Of a DNA stretch of 37,547 bases, positions 8,183-18,200 are shown in pieces. The stretch comes from Gammaproteobacteria bacterium (GTDB lineage Bacteria; Pseudomonadota; Gammaproteobacteria; SZUA-152): contig JAKIUN010000036.1 in the NCBI GenBank assembly GCA_021647505.1, positions 1 to 37,547 on the forward strand. The letters run 5' to 3'. Within the stretch, counting starts at the first letter, position 1. Each line of letters opens with the position of its first letter. The position numbers and the translations under genes were made by a program. The notes under the pieces were generated by a model that made no database searches, was not told the origin of the DNA, and saw only the letters and a list, made by a program, of their open reading frames with translations.

Positions 8183-8929
8183 TCAGCGGATATCTTTCCA
8201 ATATTCCTTCTTCAGCATATAGACCAGAATCAGGAAAATAAACAGAAAGCCCAGCACCCATTTGCCCAGCGCCAGGCGCTGCATCTTGCTGGGCTCGCTC
8301 ACATAGGCCATAAAGTTCACCAGATCACGCACGGCATTGTCATAGGCCTCGGGACTCAGTGAACCCGGCTCGACCAGTTTGAATCCCGTGATGGTCTCAC
8401 GTTCATGACCATCCTCGTCGGTATGCGTCTCTACCACGGCCTCTTGCAAACCTTGCAGTTCCCACAGCGCATGCGGCATGGCCACATCCTTGAACACCGA
8501 GTTATTCACGCCCCAGGGACGTGATTCATCACGGTAGAAGGCACGCAGGTAGCTGTAAACCCAGTCTTCACCACGTACACGCATCAGCACAGACAGATCC
8601 GGAGGCGCGGTGCCAAACCACTGCGCCGCCTCTTTCGGCTGCATGACGATCTCCATGGTGTCGCCAATCTTACCATTGGCGGGCAACAACTCGGCGATCA
8701 ACTCCTCATCGGTCATGTCAAGATCCTGACCGATACGGCTGTATCTCATCAGTTCCGCAGAATGACAGTTCAGGCAATAATCCACGAATAGCTTGGCGCC
8801 GTTACGCAGCGACACCTTGTCTGCAAGATCAATATTGGCCTCGTCCAGATCCAGGTTGCTGCCACCCGCCGCAAACGCTGCCTGCGGCATACCGAATAAT
8901 AATGCAATAACAAAAATTAGGTATCTCAC
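8183..8929 (-). CDS. petC: Ubiquinol-cytochrome c reductase, cytochrome c1 subunit
   Basis: 248 residues. A signal peptide (about 1-20, ending AAFA) precedes the mature domain. The haem c site CLNCH is at residues 52-56. Methionine in DVAMPHALWE is the likely sixth ligand. The C-terminal anchor WVLGFLFIFLILVYML is followed by the positively charged KKEYWKDIR. Cytochrome c1 takes electrons from the Rieske centre and passes them to soluble cytochrome c on the periplasmic side. The start overlaps the petB stop by 4 bases. Confidence 0.96.
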   Translation of the reverse strand: MRYLIFVIALLFGMPQAAFAAGGSNLDLDEANIDLADKVSLRNGAKLFVDYCLNCHSAELMRYSRIGQDLDMTDEELIAELLPANGKIGDTMEIVMQPKEAAQWFGTAPPDLSVLMRVRGEDWVYSYLRAFYRDESRPWGVNNSVFKDVAMPHALWELQGLQEAVVETHTDEDGHERETITGFKLVEPGSLSPEAYDNAVRDLVNFMAYVSEPSKMQRLALGKWVLGFLFIFLILVYMLKKEYWKDIR

Positions 8930-10164
8930 TTGAATGTCACCCTTTCTGGAACCGGTTTGGTCTTATCCCACCGGGAATAAATCGGCATCAGTAGGAAAAA
9001 GGCGAAATACAGTATCGAAAAGATACGTGAAAACAGCGTCGCAACCGGCGTCGCGGCCACCGTGCCCAGATACGCCAGACTGATAAAGCTCACCACAAAA
9101 ACAGTCAGCGCTGTCTTGAAGACCATGCCACGCTGGCGGATGGACTTGACAGGACTACGATCCAGCCAGGGCAGCAGGAACAGCACTCCAATCGCCGCTC
9201 CCATGGCGAGCACCCCAATGAACTTGTCCGGCACCGCACGCAAAATGGCGTAGAAGGGTGTGAAATACCAGACCGGGGCAATATGCTCCGGGGTCTTCAG
9301 CGGATTTGCTGGCGTGAAATTGTCTTTTTCGAGGGCGTAGCCACCCATCTCAGGGGCATAAAACACCACTGCGGCAAAAATGATGAGGAACACGGCCACA
9401 CCGACCATATCCTTTACAGTGTGGTAAGGATGGAAGGGAATACCATCCAGCGGCACCCCATCGGGCCCCTTGTTTTTCTTGATCTCGATGCCATCGGGAT
9501 TGTTGGAACCCACCGAGCGCAGGGCCACGATATGCAGCACCACCAGACCAATAAGCACCAAGGGCGCAGCGATCACATGGAAAGCGAAGAAACGGTTGAG
9601 CGTGGCGTCGGCAACCACGTAGTCTCCACGAATCCACAGGGCCAGATCCTCGCCAATATAAGGAATGGCACCAAACAGGGAAATGATGACCTGAGCCCCC
9701 CAGAAGGACATCTGTCCCCAGGGCAACAGATAACCCATGAAGGCCTCAGCCATGAGTACCACGAACAGGCCCATGCCAATCAGCCACAACAGCTCACGTG
9801 GCCCCCGGTAAGAACCGTATAACATGGCACGGAACATATGCAGATAGATGACAATGAAGAAAAACGAGGCACCCGTGGAATGCAGATAACGGATCAACCA
9901 ACCCCAGTTTACATCACGCATGATGTATTCCACAGAGGCGAAAGCTGTCTCTGCTGTGGGTTTGTAATTCATGGTCAGGAAGATACCGGTGACCACCTGA
10001 ATGACCAGCACCAACAAAGCAAGAGAGCCGAAGTAGTACCAGAAATTGAAATTTTTCGGCGCATAGTACTTGGTTAGATTATCTTCCCATAATTTCGTCA
10101 ACGGAAAGCGGGCATCCACCCAGTCACGCAGGGATAGTATGCGGTCTGACAAACGATTGGACAT
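8926..10164 (-). CDS. petB: Ubiquinol-cytochrome c reductase, cytochrome b subunit
   Basis: 412 residues from ATG at 10164, which shares one base with the petA stop (TAATG); longer in-frame extension lies inside petA and is rejected. The protein has the multi-helix core of cytochrome b. The four haem-b ligands appear as His95 and His109 in the second helix, and His196 and His211 in the fourth. The quinol-site motif is PVWY (APVWYFTPFYAILRA) where mitochondria have PEWY, a variant found in other proteobacteria. It oxidises ubiquinol and pumps protons by the Q cycle with PetA and PetC. Confidence 0.97.
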   Translation of the reverse strand: MSNRLSDRILSLRDWVDARFPLTKLWEDNLTKYYAPKNFNFWYYFGSLALLVLVIQVVTGIFLTMNYKPTAETAFASVEYIMRDVNWGWLIRYLHSTGASFFFIVIYLHMFRAMLYGSYRGPRELLWLIGMGLFVVLMAEAFMGYLLPWGQMSFWGAQVIISLFGAIPYIGEDLALWIRGDYVVADATLNRFFAFHVIAAPLVLIGLVVLHIVALRSVGSNNPDGIEIKKNKGPDGVPLDGIPFHPYHTVKDMVGVAVFLIIFAAVVFYAPEMGGYALEKDNFTPANPLKTPEHIAPVWYFTPFYAILRAVPDKFIGVLAMGAAIGVLFLLPWLDRSPVKSIRQRGMVFKTALTVFVVSFISLAYLGTVAATPVATLFSRIFSILYFAFFLLMPIYSRWDKTKPVPERVTFK

Positions 10165-10760
10165 TACACGGCCTCCGGATCGACACCGATCACCAAACGG
10201 GTGCTCAGGGTGAAATGATAGGGTGGTACAACCAGGTTCGTCGGCGCTGGCACGCCCGCGTAAACACGCCCGGAAAGATCGTAACTTGAACCATGACAGG
10301 GGCAGAAGAAGCCTCCCTTCCACTCGGGACCCAGATCGATAGGAGCCACCTCAGGACGGAACGTCGGCGCACAGCCCAGGTGCGTACAGATACCAATCAT
10401 CACCATGTATTCGGGATTGATGGAGCGATGCTCATTCTTCGCATAGGCCGGCTGCTGAGCCAGCTCATCCGAATTCGGATCACGCAACAGCGGTTCCAGG
10501 CTCCTCGTGTTTTCGAGCATTTCTTCGTCGCGCCGCAAGATCCAGACGGGTTGCCCGCGCCATTCGACGGTCATCAACTGACCAACCTCGAGCTTGCTGA
10601 TATCCACCTCGACAGGTGCGCCGGCCGCCTCGGCCCTGGCCGAAGGATGCATAGAAAGAATAAATGGAGTAGCAACATAAGCTGCACCGACTCCCCCCAT
10701 GGCCGTCGTCGCAGCAATAAGCATGCGACGCCGACCGTAGTCGATTTCATCCGAACTCAT
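10164..10760 (-). CDS. petA: Ubiquinol-cytochrome c reductase, Rieske iron-sulfur subunit
   Basis: 198 residues. A twin-arginine-type N-terminus (YGRRRMLIAATTA) leads into the membrane anchor. The [2Fe-2S] site is formed by CTHLGC (Cys125, His127) and CPCHGSSYD (Cys153, His156); Cys130 and Cys155 form the expected disulfide. It is the first gene of petABC and carries electrons from ubiquinol to cytochrome c1. Its upstream region has four 11-bp repeats in exact phase, listed separately. Confidence 0.97.
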   Translation of the reverse strand: MSSDEIDYGRRRMLIAATTAMGGVGAAYVATPFILSMHPSARAEAAGAPVEVDISKLEVGQLMTVEWRGQPVWILRRDEEMLENTRSLEPLLRDPNSDELAQQPAYAKNEHRSINPEYMVMIGICTHLGCAPTFRPEVAPIDLGPEWKGGFFCPCHGSSYDLSGRVYAGVPAPTNLVVPPYHFTLSTRLVIGVDPEAV

Positions 10761-10807
10761 CTCTACCTCTTTCTCAGTGACAGGGTATTTTCGCGCGACA
10801 CGTTAAC

Positions 10808-10851
10808 CCAGATTAACCCCAATTTAACCCCAAAATAACCCCAAAATAACC
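10808..10851. repeat. Four tandem 11-bp repeats upstream of petA
   Basis: Four back-to-back 11-bp units, CCAGATTAACC, CCAATTTAACC, CCAAAATAACC and CCAAAATAACC, end 48 bases upstream of the petA start. Read toward petA the unit is GGTTATTTTGG. A period of 11 bp places each copy on about the same face of the helix, as expected for an array of protein-binding sites. A small inverted repeat CCGGC-TCGC-GCCGG (10850-10863) adjoins them. Which protein binds, if any, cannot be told from the sequence. Confidence 0.6.
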
Positions 10852-10863
10852 GGCTCGCGCCGG

Positions 10864-11715
10864 AACATAACAAATATGCTTGGGCTTTATCACACAGTAA
10901 ACAGTAATCTTGTTGTAATCAAATGTTGCAACCCAACCATCCGCTCCACATGCGAGCACTCCGTTAAGGTAGCATTGACAGAGCCCAACAAGCCTGAGCA
11001 AGAGCTGAATATCCATGTGAAAAAACCATCGTAAGCAATAACAAAGTGGCCTTTTTGCTGTGCATATTGCTTATTCCTGTTCTACCGATTCCTACCGATA
11101 AAAAACCCCGAAAACAGGAACACCGCCGCCTTGTTGGAAAACACCAACAAAGTGCCCTTCATATTACAACTTGGAAATGTTCAAGATTCGCAGGCAGTAC
11201 CGCGATATTTGGAAAAACTGCTGAAACAGTGTACCTCCCTATCACTATTACTTTTTATCAGCCTAATCCGGCAAACAGACAGAATTATTGTTTTTTATCT
11301 GGCCGCATCCCCCGCTGGCAAACACCAACGCCGGAACACTAACGATATTCGCCAATCACCAACTATATTAGTAGTTAATTATGTATATTTTATTAGTTTG
11401 GTATTTCCAGCCACCAACGATATTGATGCTAGAACAACCCCGGCACGAGTGTCAATGTATATTTGATAAAAAAACCACCCCATCGACGCGCATCAAAAAC
11501 AAGCCAAGCAGACGCACCTGACTTGTGCAAGCCACTTATTTTAAAGACTTTTTTGGCGCAGACAGATCAACCTCTCGGCAATATTTCCCGCACGAAAAGC
11601 GCGCCTTTATCTGGCAGACTGTTAAAAAACTGCCCTTCAGCAATCTGTCCCGGATATTTTATCCATTTGCACAAAGTTCGTGTTAGATCGTGGCTCCACA
11701 AGGAAATATCTGCTT
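10864..11715. other. Long A+T-rich region without a convincing gene
   Basis: About 850 bp, clearly richer in A+T than the flanking genes. Frames present on either strand are short and lack ribosome sites or recognisable families. Small local repeats are visible: AAGCAATA and TATTGCTT as an inverted pair around 11033-11073, CTACCGATTCCTACCGAT, and AACGATATT twice (about 11341 and 11418). The petA and downstream usp genes both read leftward, so the region is upstream of petABC and downstream of usp. A small RNA or decayed gene cannot be excluded. Confidence 0.5.
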
Positions 11716-12153
11716 TTATTCAGCAATATTGACAGCCAATACATCGCAATGTGCATTGTGCAAAACCGCGTTTGCGGTGGAGCCCAGCAATTTAAAAATA
11801 CCCCGCCGGCTGTGACGGCCGATGACAATCAGGTCAACCTGATTGTCATCGGCATAACGAATAATCTCCGACTTTGTAACCCCCATCTCAACACTCGAAA
11901 CAACATCGACATCATCCAGGCCTTTCACCTTATCTGCCAGGTTTTTCTTTGCCCGCGCCACCAGCGACTCTTCGATCTCCAGTGGCTGGGGAAGCATGAG
12001 ATCACTACCAAGATCGACAGGCACATACTCCACCACATGTAACAGCAGCAACTTGGCAGAATATTTTTTTGCCAGCTCAACAGCGCGTTCATAGACCTCC
12101 TCACCATCACGGCCAAGATCAAGCGTGGCAAGAACTTTCGCGTATATCGCCAT
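11716..12153 (-). CDS. Universal stress protein, UspA family
   Basis: 145 residues from ATG at 12153, chosen for the strong ribosome site GGAGG placed 7 bases before it; a longer frame to 12222 has no such site. The protein begins MAIYAKVLATLDLG and has LLLLHVVEYVP as the second strand. The C-terminal motif VIGRHSRRGIFKLLGSTAN matches the G-2x-G-9x-G(S/T) nucleotide-binding pattern of ATP-binding Usp proteins. Family members protect cells under stress and growth arrest by means still unclear. It is downstream of groEL on the same strand but behind the groEL terminator. Confidence 0.92.
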   Translation of the reverse strand: MAIYAKVLATLDLGRDGEEVYERAVELAKKYSAKLLLLHVVEYVPVDLGSDLMLPQPLEIEESLVARAKKNLADKVKGLDDVDVVSSVEMGVTKSEIIRYADDNQVDLIVIGRHSRRGIFKLLGSTANAVLHNAHCDVLAVNIAE

Positions 12154-12270
12154 TTCACACCTCCATTTATCGTGTATTCCCACTGACCCGGTTATAGACC
12201 AGTCATCCATCAGTTTCAACACATGGGACTAATCCCCTCACCGGATACCCTCACCCAACAGGCACAAAAA

Positions 12271-12296
12271 AACCCCGCCGGTCTCCCTGCGGGGTT
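12271..12296 (-). terminator. Rho-independent terminator after groEL
   Basis: Stem AACCCCGC (12271-12278) pairs with GCGGGGTT (12289-12296). On the minus strand the stem is followed by a run of T bases (the A run at 12266-12272). It lies 39 bases past the groEL stop and separates groESL from the usp gene. Confidence 0.85.
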
Positions 12297-12334
12297 TTGT
12301 TGCGCTCGGCTGAAAACAGCCGGTAGAGGGCTGC

Positions 12335-13999
<1,665 letters not shown>

Positions 14000-14040
14000 C
14001 TAAAATTAGTGTGTAATACAGATCAGTTGCGGGCACGTGA

Positions 14041-14331
14041 TCAAGCTTCAATGACGGCCTGGATGTCTTCTTCACGCATCATCAGCAACTCTTCGCCATC
14101 GACCTTGACAGCGGTACCGCCGTATTGACCGAACAGAATCTTGTCACCAACCTTCACGTCCATGGGACGAACACTGCCATTTTCCAGGATCTTGCCATGG
14201 CCTGCGGCCAGCACTTCACCCTGGTTGGGCTTCTCTGCAGCGGAGCCTGGCAAGACAATGCCGCCAGCGGTGGTGGTCTCTTCCTCCATGCGGCGAACCA
14301 GCACGCGATCATGCAAAGGACGAATGTTCAT
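14041..14331 (-). CDS. groES: Co-chaperonin GroES (Hsp10)
   Basis: 96 residues. It begins [18 protein letters not shown] and carries the mobile-loop segment [16 protein letters not shown], followed by [21 protein letters not shown]. GroES caps the GroEL ring. It is first in the groES-groEL operon. A CIRCE operator lies about 80 bases upstream. Confidence 0.98.
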   Translation of the reverse strand: MNIRPLHDRVLVRRMEEETTTAGGIVLPGSAAEKPNQGEVLAAGHGKILENGSVRPMDVKVGDKILFGQYGGTAVKVDGEELLMMREEDIQAVIEA

Positions 14332-14411
14332 TTACTATCTCCTCAGATTTACAGGTGTTACTACAAAAGGGTTACCCACAGGCCACACAGCGACCCGTGA
14401 AGGGGATGCAA

Positions 14412-14438
14412 TTAGCACTCGCATCGAGTGAGCGCTAA
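14412..14438. promoter_or_regulatory. CIRCE operator (HrcA-binding site) of groESL
   Basis: TTAGCACTC, nine bases, then GAGCGCTAA. This matches the CIRCE consensus TTAGCACTC-N9-GAGTGCTAA with one change in the right arm. CIRCE is bound by the HrcA repressor, whose release on heat stress turns on groESL. No hrcA gene is in the window, so one is expected elsewhere in the genome. Confidence 0.9.
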
Positions 14439-14465
14439 TAATAGTGATGAATATTTGAAAATCAA
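14438..14465 (-). promoter_or_regulatory. Candidate sigma70 promoter of groESL
   Basis: On the minus strand TTGATT (14465-14460) and TATTAT (14443-14438) are separated by 16 bases. The -10 box runs straight into the CIRCE operator, so bound HrcA would cover the start site. No good sigma32 pattern (CTTGAA with CCCCAT) was seen. The call rests on sequence match and position only. Confidence 0.6.
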
Positions 14466-14538
14466 GGGGGGAGACAACATCGCTGCTGGATTTCAACGCG
14501 GAAGATGCAAAGCCGGTAAATACGCTTGCCACAACAGC

Positions 14539-14887
14539 CTACCGGGAATCAACCACGACAAACTCTCCTGTATCGCGCACCACACCATCGCTCTGCCTAT
14601 CCCAATAGGCCGCGTAGGCAGGCCTGTGGATCATCGACATCGATGAACTCACCGGTATCCCGGGGCGGAGGATCACTGCCTGCATACACTGGAGGATTAT
14701 CCACAGCGATAAATTCGCCGGTATCCTGCACCACTCCGTCACTCCCAAAAGCCCCCATCGCCTCCCCGGCCTCCATCAGAAGCGCGGGCATTTCCGGCGG
14801 CAACGTCGCCCAGGCGGAAAAGGCCGGCGGATTTCCTGCCCCCCACAGGCGGTGGAAAAACGGCCAATCACTCTCCCCTGCCTTCAT
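14539..14887 (-). pseudogene. Frameshifted small gene with three DTGEF repeats
   Basis: The frame from ATG 14887 encodes 96 residues, with WPFFHRLWGAGNPP near the start and two copies of DTGEFI-VD, and ends at a TAG at 14597. A third copy, SDGVVRDTGEFVVVDSR, follows in the next frame and stops at 14539. Removing one base near the GCCTGCC just after repeat 2 (about 14615-14621) would join all three into about 115 residues. The DNA of the three repeats differs mainly at third codon positions in this frame (ACC/ACC/ACA, GGC/GGT/GGA, GAA/GAG/GAG, TTT/TTC/TTT), which argues the minus-strand frame was real coding sequence. I do not recognise the family. A sequencing error could also explain the frameshift. 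Confidence 0.45.
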
Positions 14888-14958
14888 CGACAGATAAATT
14901 CAGCGCGGCAGATATACTTCTCTCGCAGATTCCTTGCAAAAGCAGGTGAGCGATTCGC

Positions 14959-15210
14959 ATAGCACGATTACCACGATACTTTGTCGAAGGACAGGCGCAG
15001 CATATCATCCAGCGTGGCAACAACCGAGAACCGATATTTGCTGATGATTCAGGCATCCATTTTTACAATGAATGCCTTCAGAAAGGCGCTATGTACAGTA
15101 CCTCAACCAGACCTATGGACATACCGGAACCCTATGGAAAGGGCGTTACAGAGCGACACTGAACGCACCGGCTAACCTGCATGCGCTACATAGAGCTGAA
15201 CCCAGTTAGT
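14959..15210 (+). pseudogene. RAYT (REP-associated tyrosine transposase, Y1_Tnp) remnant
   Basis: Three pieces of one RAYT can be read in order. From 14959, ARLPRYFVEGQAQHIIQRGN then NREPIFADDSG and HFYNECLQ is the N-terminus; the expected ATG start is ATA. From 15081 in a shifted frame come RRYVQYLNQTYG and GTLWKGRYRATL. From 15175, back in the first frame, comes TCMRYIELNPV. The middle, including the histidine motif of the HUH fold, is missing, so the gene is dead. RAYTs move REP elements, and several GTAG REPs lie in this window. The remnant ends right at the 3' end of the converging large ATPase gene. Confidence 0.8.
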
Positions 15211-15223
15211 TACAATTACTCAG

Positions 15224-18200
15224 CTACTCCACAAATGCAAAATGGACAATACGCGCCAACCCCTTGCGCGGCTCGACCCGTACCCACAAGGTGCCCCGAT
15301 AGACATCGACAGCGCCGTGCTTGTCGGTCTGTACCTCGACCACATAATCACTTTCGCCACGCGCGAAGCCGTCTTCCAGAATCCAATGTAAATTCTGTAA
15401 TTCCATGCGCCGTGCCACAGTACTATCGAACAAGCCTTGATAGTCCTTGCGAATACCCGTCGCCGTGGAACGATCATCGCTGGAAGCATCGCTGGAGAAC
15501 AGATCCATGAAGGCATTGATATCACCCGCCTCATAGTAAGCCACCAGCGCGGACATCAATGGATCCAGGTCTGCCTCCGACAGGGGAGGATTGCTGGCTG
15601 TCGGCTGACTCCCCTCAATGGTTTTCATATCCGAAAAGTACAAACGGGAAATCTGTAACCCAGCAGCTCCTTTCGTCACCTGCAGCGTCACTTTGCCCGA
15701 CGTCAAAACGGGAACCCCGGCCCCCGCAGACAAGATCGTCGCCTGAAATTTTCCACGGCCGCGCGCAAAGGTATCATCCCACTTCCAACTCAGATCGCTG
15801 AAAACCATATTGCGCTTATCTGTCGTGGTGAAGGTTTTTTCGTATTCTGTGCGAATACCCTCTCCCGTGGTTTGCGTATCCGTGCGCGCCTTGCTGTAAA
15901 ACAGGGACATGACCCCGTTCAGGTCCCCATTTTCGTAGTAAGCAAGAAACTGGCCCATCAGCTGCACCAGGTTCGGCTCGCTGATACCACTCGCGACCGC
16001 CACCTGGGGCGTCTTCGCCGCCACATTGGATCTGGCCTCAGACATGCTTTGAAGAACTGTGTTTCTCTCGCTGGCCACTCGTTCAGCGGCCGCTGCGGCA
16101 CGCGCATCAGCCTCGGCCTTCGTCCGTGCCTTGGCCTCGTTCATTGCCTGAATCCGGGCTTCTTCCTCAGCCCTAGCTCGGGCACGCGCCTCGGCAACAG
16201 CCCGAGCTTCAGCTGCGGCCTTTGCTTCCTCCTCCGCTTTTTTTCGCGTAATAGCTGCCTGCCGAGCGACTTCTTCCTGCCGAGCGATCTCTTCCCTTCG
16301 CACAGCCTCAGCGGCGGCCTGCGCCCTAGCCTCTTCCTCAGCCTGGACACCACTGGCCGACGTAGCAAATTGCTCATCGCCCAGCTCATTACCTCTCACC
16401 ACAGGAGAAACGGCGCCTTGCCAAGCATCGCTGGCTGCACCAGCAGACGTCGCCTCCGGCAATGCCACAGGCATGTCTTCATCTGTTGCCTGATTCTGCG
16501 AAAAGTCCCGCAAATTTCCCTCATCAACACGCCCCAATCCCGGCGCCACGGCAGACAACTGCCCCTCGGGCACAACTTGATGAGCAGGCTCGGCAGGTGC
16601 CGTGCTCACCGGCGTCTTACTGTCCTGGTCACGAATCTGTGTAACATAGAGAACCAGCAACACCACCACGAGGCAAGAAACAAGGATCACATGGCGAATA
16701 TGCACACCGGAATGCCCATCATCGATCTCGACGAAAGCGTCCCGTTGCATGGTGGCTGCCTGAGGCATAGAAATATTGACGGCATCCGGCACCTTCGGCG
16801 CCACATCCAAATCCAGATCACCGATGTTGTCGATGGCCTCGATATCACTCAGTACTGGATTCTCATTACTGGTTGCAGGTCTTTGCTCACCTCGGCACAA
16901 ATGTTCATAGGCCGAACCAATCCGACTGACGCCGCTATCGACGAGGTCAGTATTGTCATGGCGCAAGAGACGCATCAATAGGCCGTAATTGACTTCAATT
17001 TCGGTCAGCGAGGCGCCCTGCTGCAGACCCAGCACACGGTAATCATCGCTACCCGGAACAAACATCACACGCCGCACGAAGAAGCGCACGGCGGCGCGCA
17101 ACATGGCGGGAGAAATTCCCATCACGGAAATCTGCCGCAGATCCCGCAATACCTCGTCGTCGGAAACAGCCAACTGCAAGATATTTCGCACACCGCGGGG
17201 CAGCGGCTGACTCGAATCGTCCAAGCCCGGGAAACTGCGTGGAGAACGATGAAAGGCCAATACCAAACGCAAAATCTTGCGTGTCGTTACTTCGTCCGTA
17301 TCACCGGGCGCATCTGGTAATGGCGCCAGCACCACAGGTTGGCGTCTGTCCGTTTCTGTTCCACGACCACCAGGAATGACCCTGAAACGATCCTGCTGGG
17401 CAGATTTTGTCTCTTCGTCGCGCGGACTTTCAAGCGACCCGGCCTCTGCGGCAATCTCTGTAGACCCGCTTTCGCTCTCATCAAGATCGACCTGTGGTAC
17501 CGGCCGGGCCCAGCCATCATCGGGAACGGCACGATCCAGTGCACTGTCTTCAGGCACAGAGGCCTTGCCTCCATCAGTGGCGACGTGATCCGTTTCCGGT
17601 TCCATCAGCGACTTCTCGGCACTGGCCAGCTCAAACACATCGGCAGCTGGATCTGCTTCAGTGTTGGTAACTTCACGCACAGTTTTGGCAGGTTTCGACG
17701 GTTCTTCGGCCGCATGCCGGGCCTTTTCCCGCAAGGCAGCCGCTAGTTTTTCGCTGCTGTCGTGAAGCTCGTCAGGTCTCAAGACTTCTGCCTCCGTCTC
17801 AAAGGACTCTGCCGCTGCGTCCGTGACGGCCTCCTGTGTCCCCTTTTGCGGCACGACCTTTTGTGTGGCAGCTCGTGCGGCAGATTCTTCCACATCACGG
17901 CCCACATCGAACGAATCATCGTGCAACAGACTTTCCGCCGGCTTTTCGACGGACGGTGGCCGGCCCGAGATTTCCTGACCCAGTTCGTCAGTCACCTGAT
18001 GGAGAATGCTGTGATTTACCTCATGCTTCTCTTCCAGGAAACTGAACAACAACACCCGGTCACAGAGCATATTGATACGGCGGGGGATGCCCTCAGAATA
18101 TTCGTAAATAGCTTTGAAGGCCTGTTCGGTAAAACTGGGATCATCCTGCCAGCCAACCTGCCTGAGACGGCTCTCTACATAGCTGCGGCATTCATCGGGG

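Noticed and set aside
11131-11466. 111-codon plus-strand frame in the A+T-rich region
   Set aside because: No ribosome site, no family features and unusual composition; not supported as a gene.
14335-14532. Minus-strand frame overlapping the groESL promoter and CIRCE
   Set aside because: It covers the operator and promoter region and has no recognisable product.
14526-14897. Plus-strand frame across the DTGEF repeats
   Set aside because: Differences between the repeats are synonymous in the minus-strand frame, not in this one.
15181-15510. Plus-strand frame beginning MRYIELNPV
   Set aside because: Only the first residues are meaningful, as the tail of the RAYT remnant; the rest is antisense to the ATPase gene.
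15872-16981. 369-codon plus-strand frame
   Set aside because: It is antisense to the coiled-coil and membrane part of the large ATPase gene, where the Ala/Glu/Arg-rich codons leave the opposite strand open. It has low-complexity content and no family motifs.
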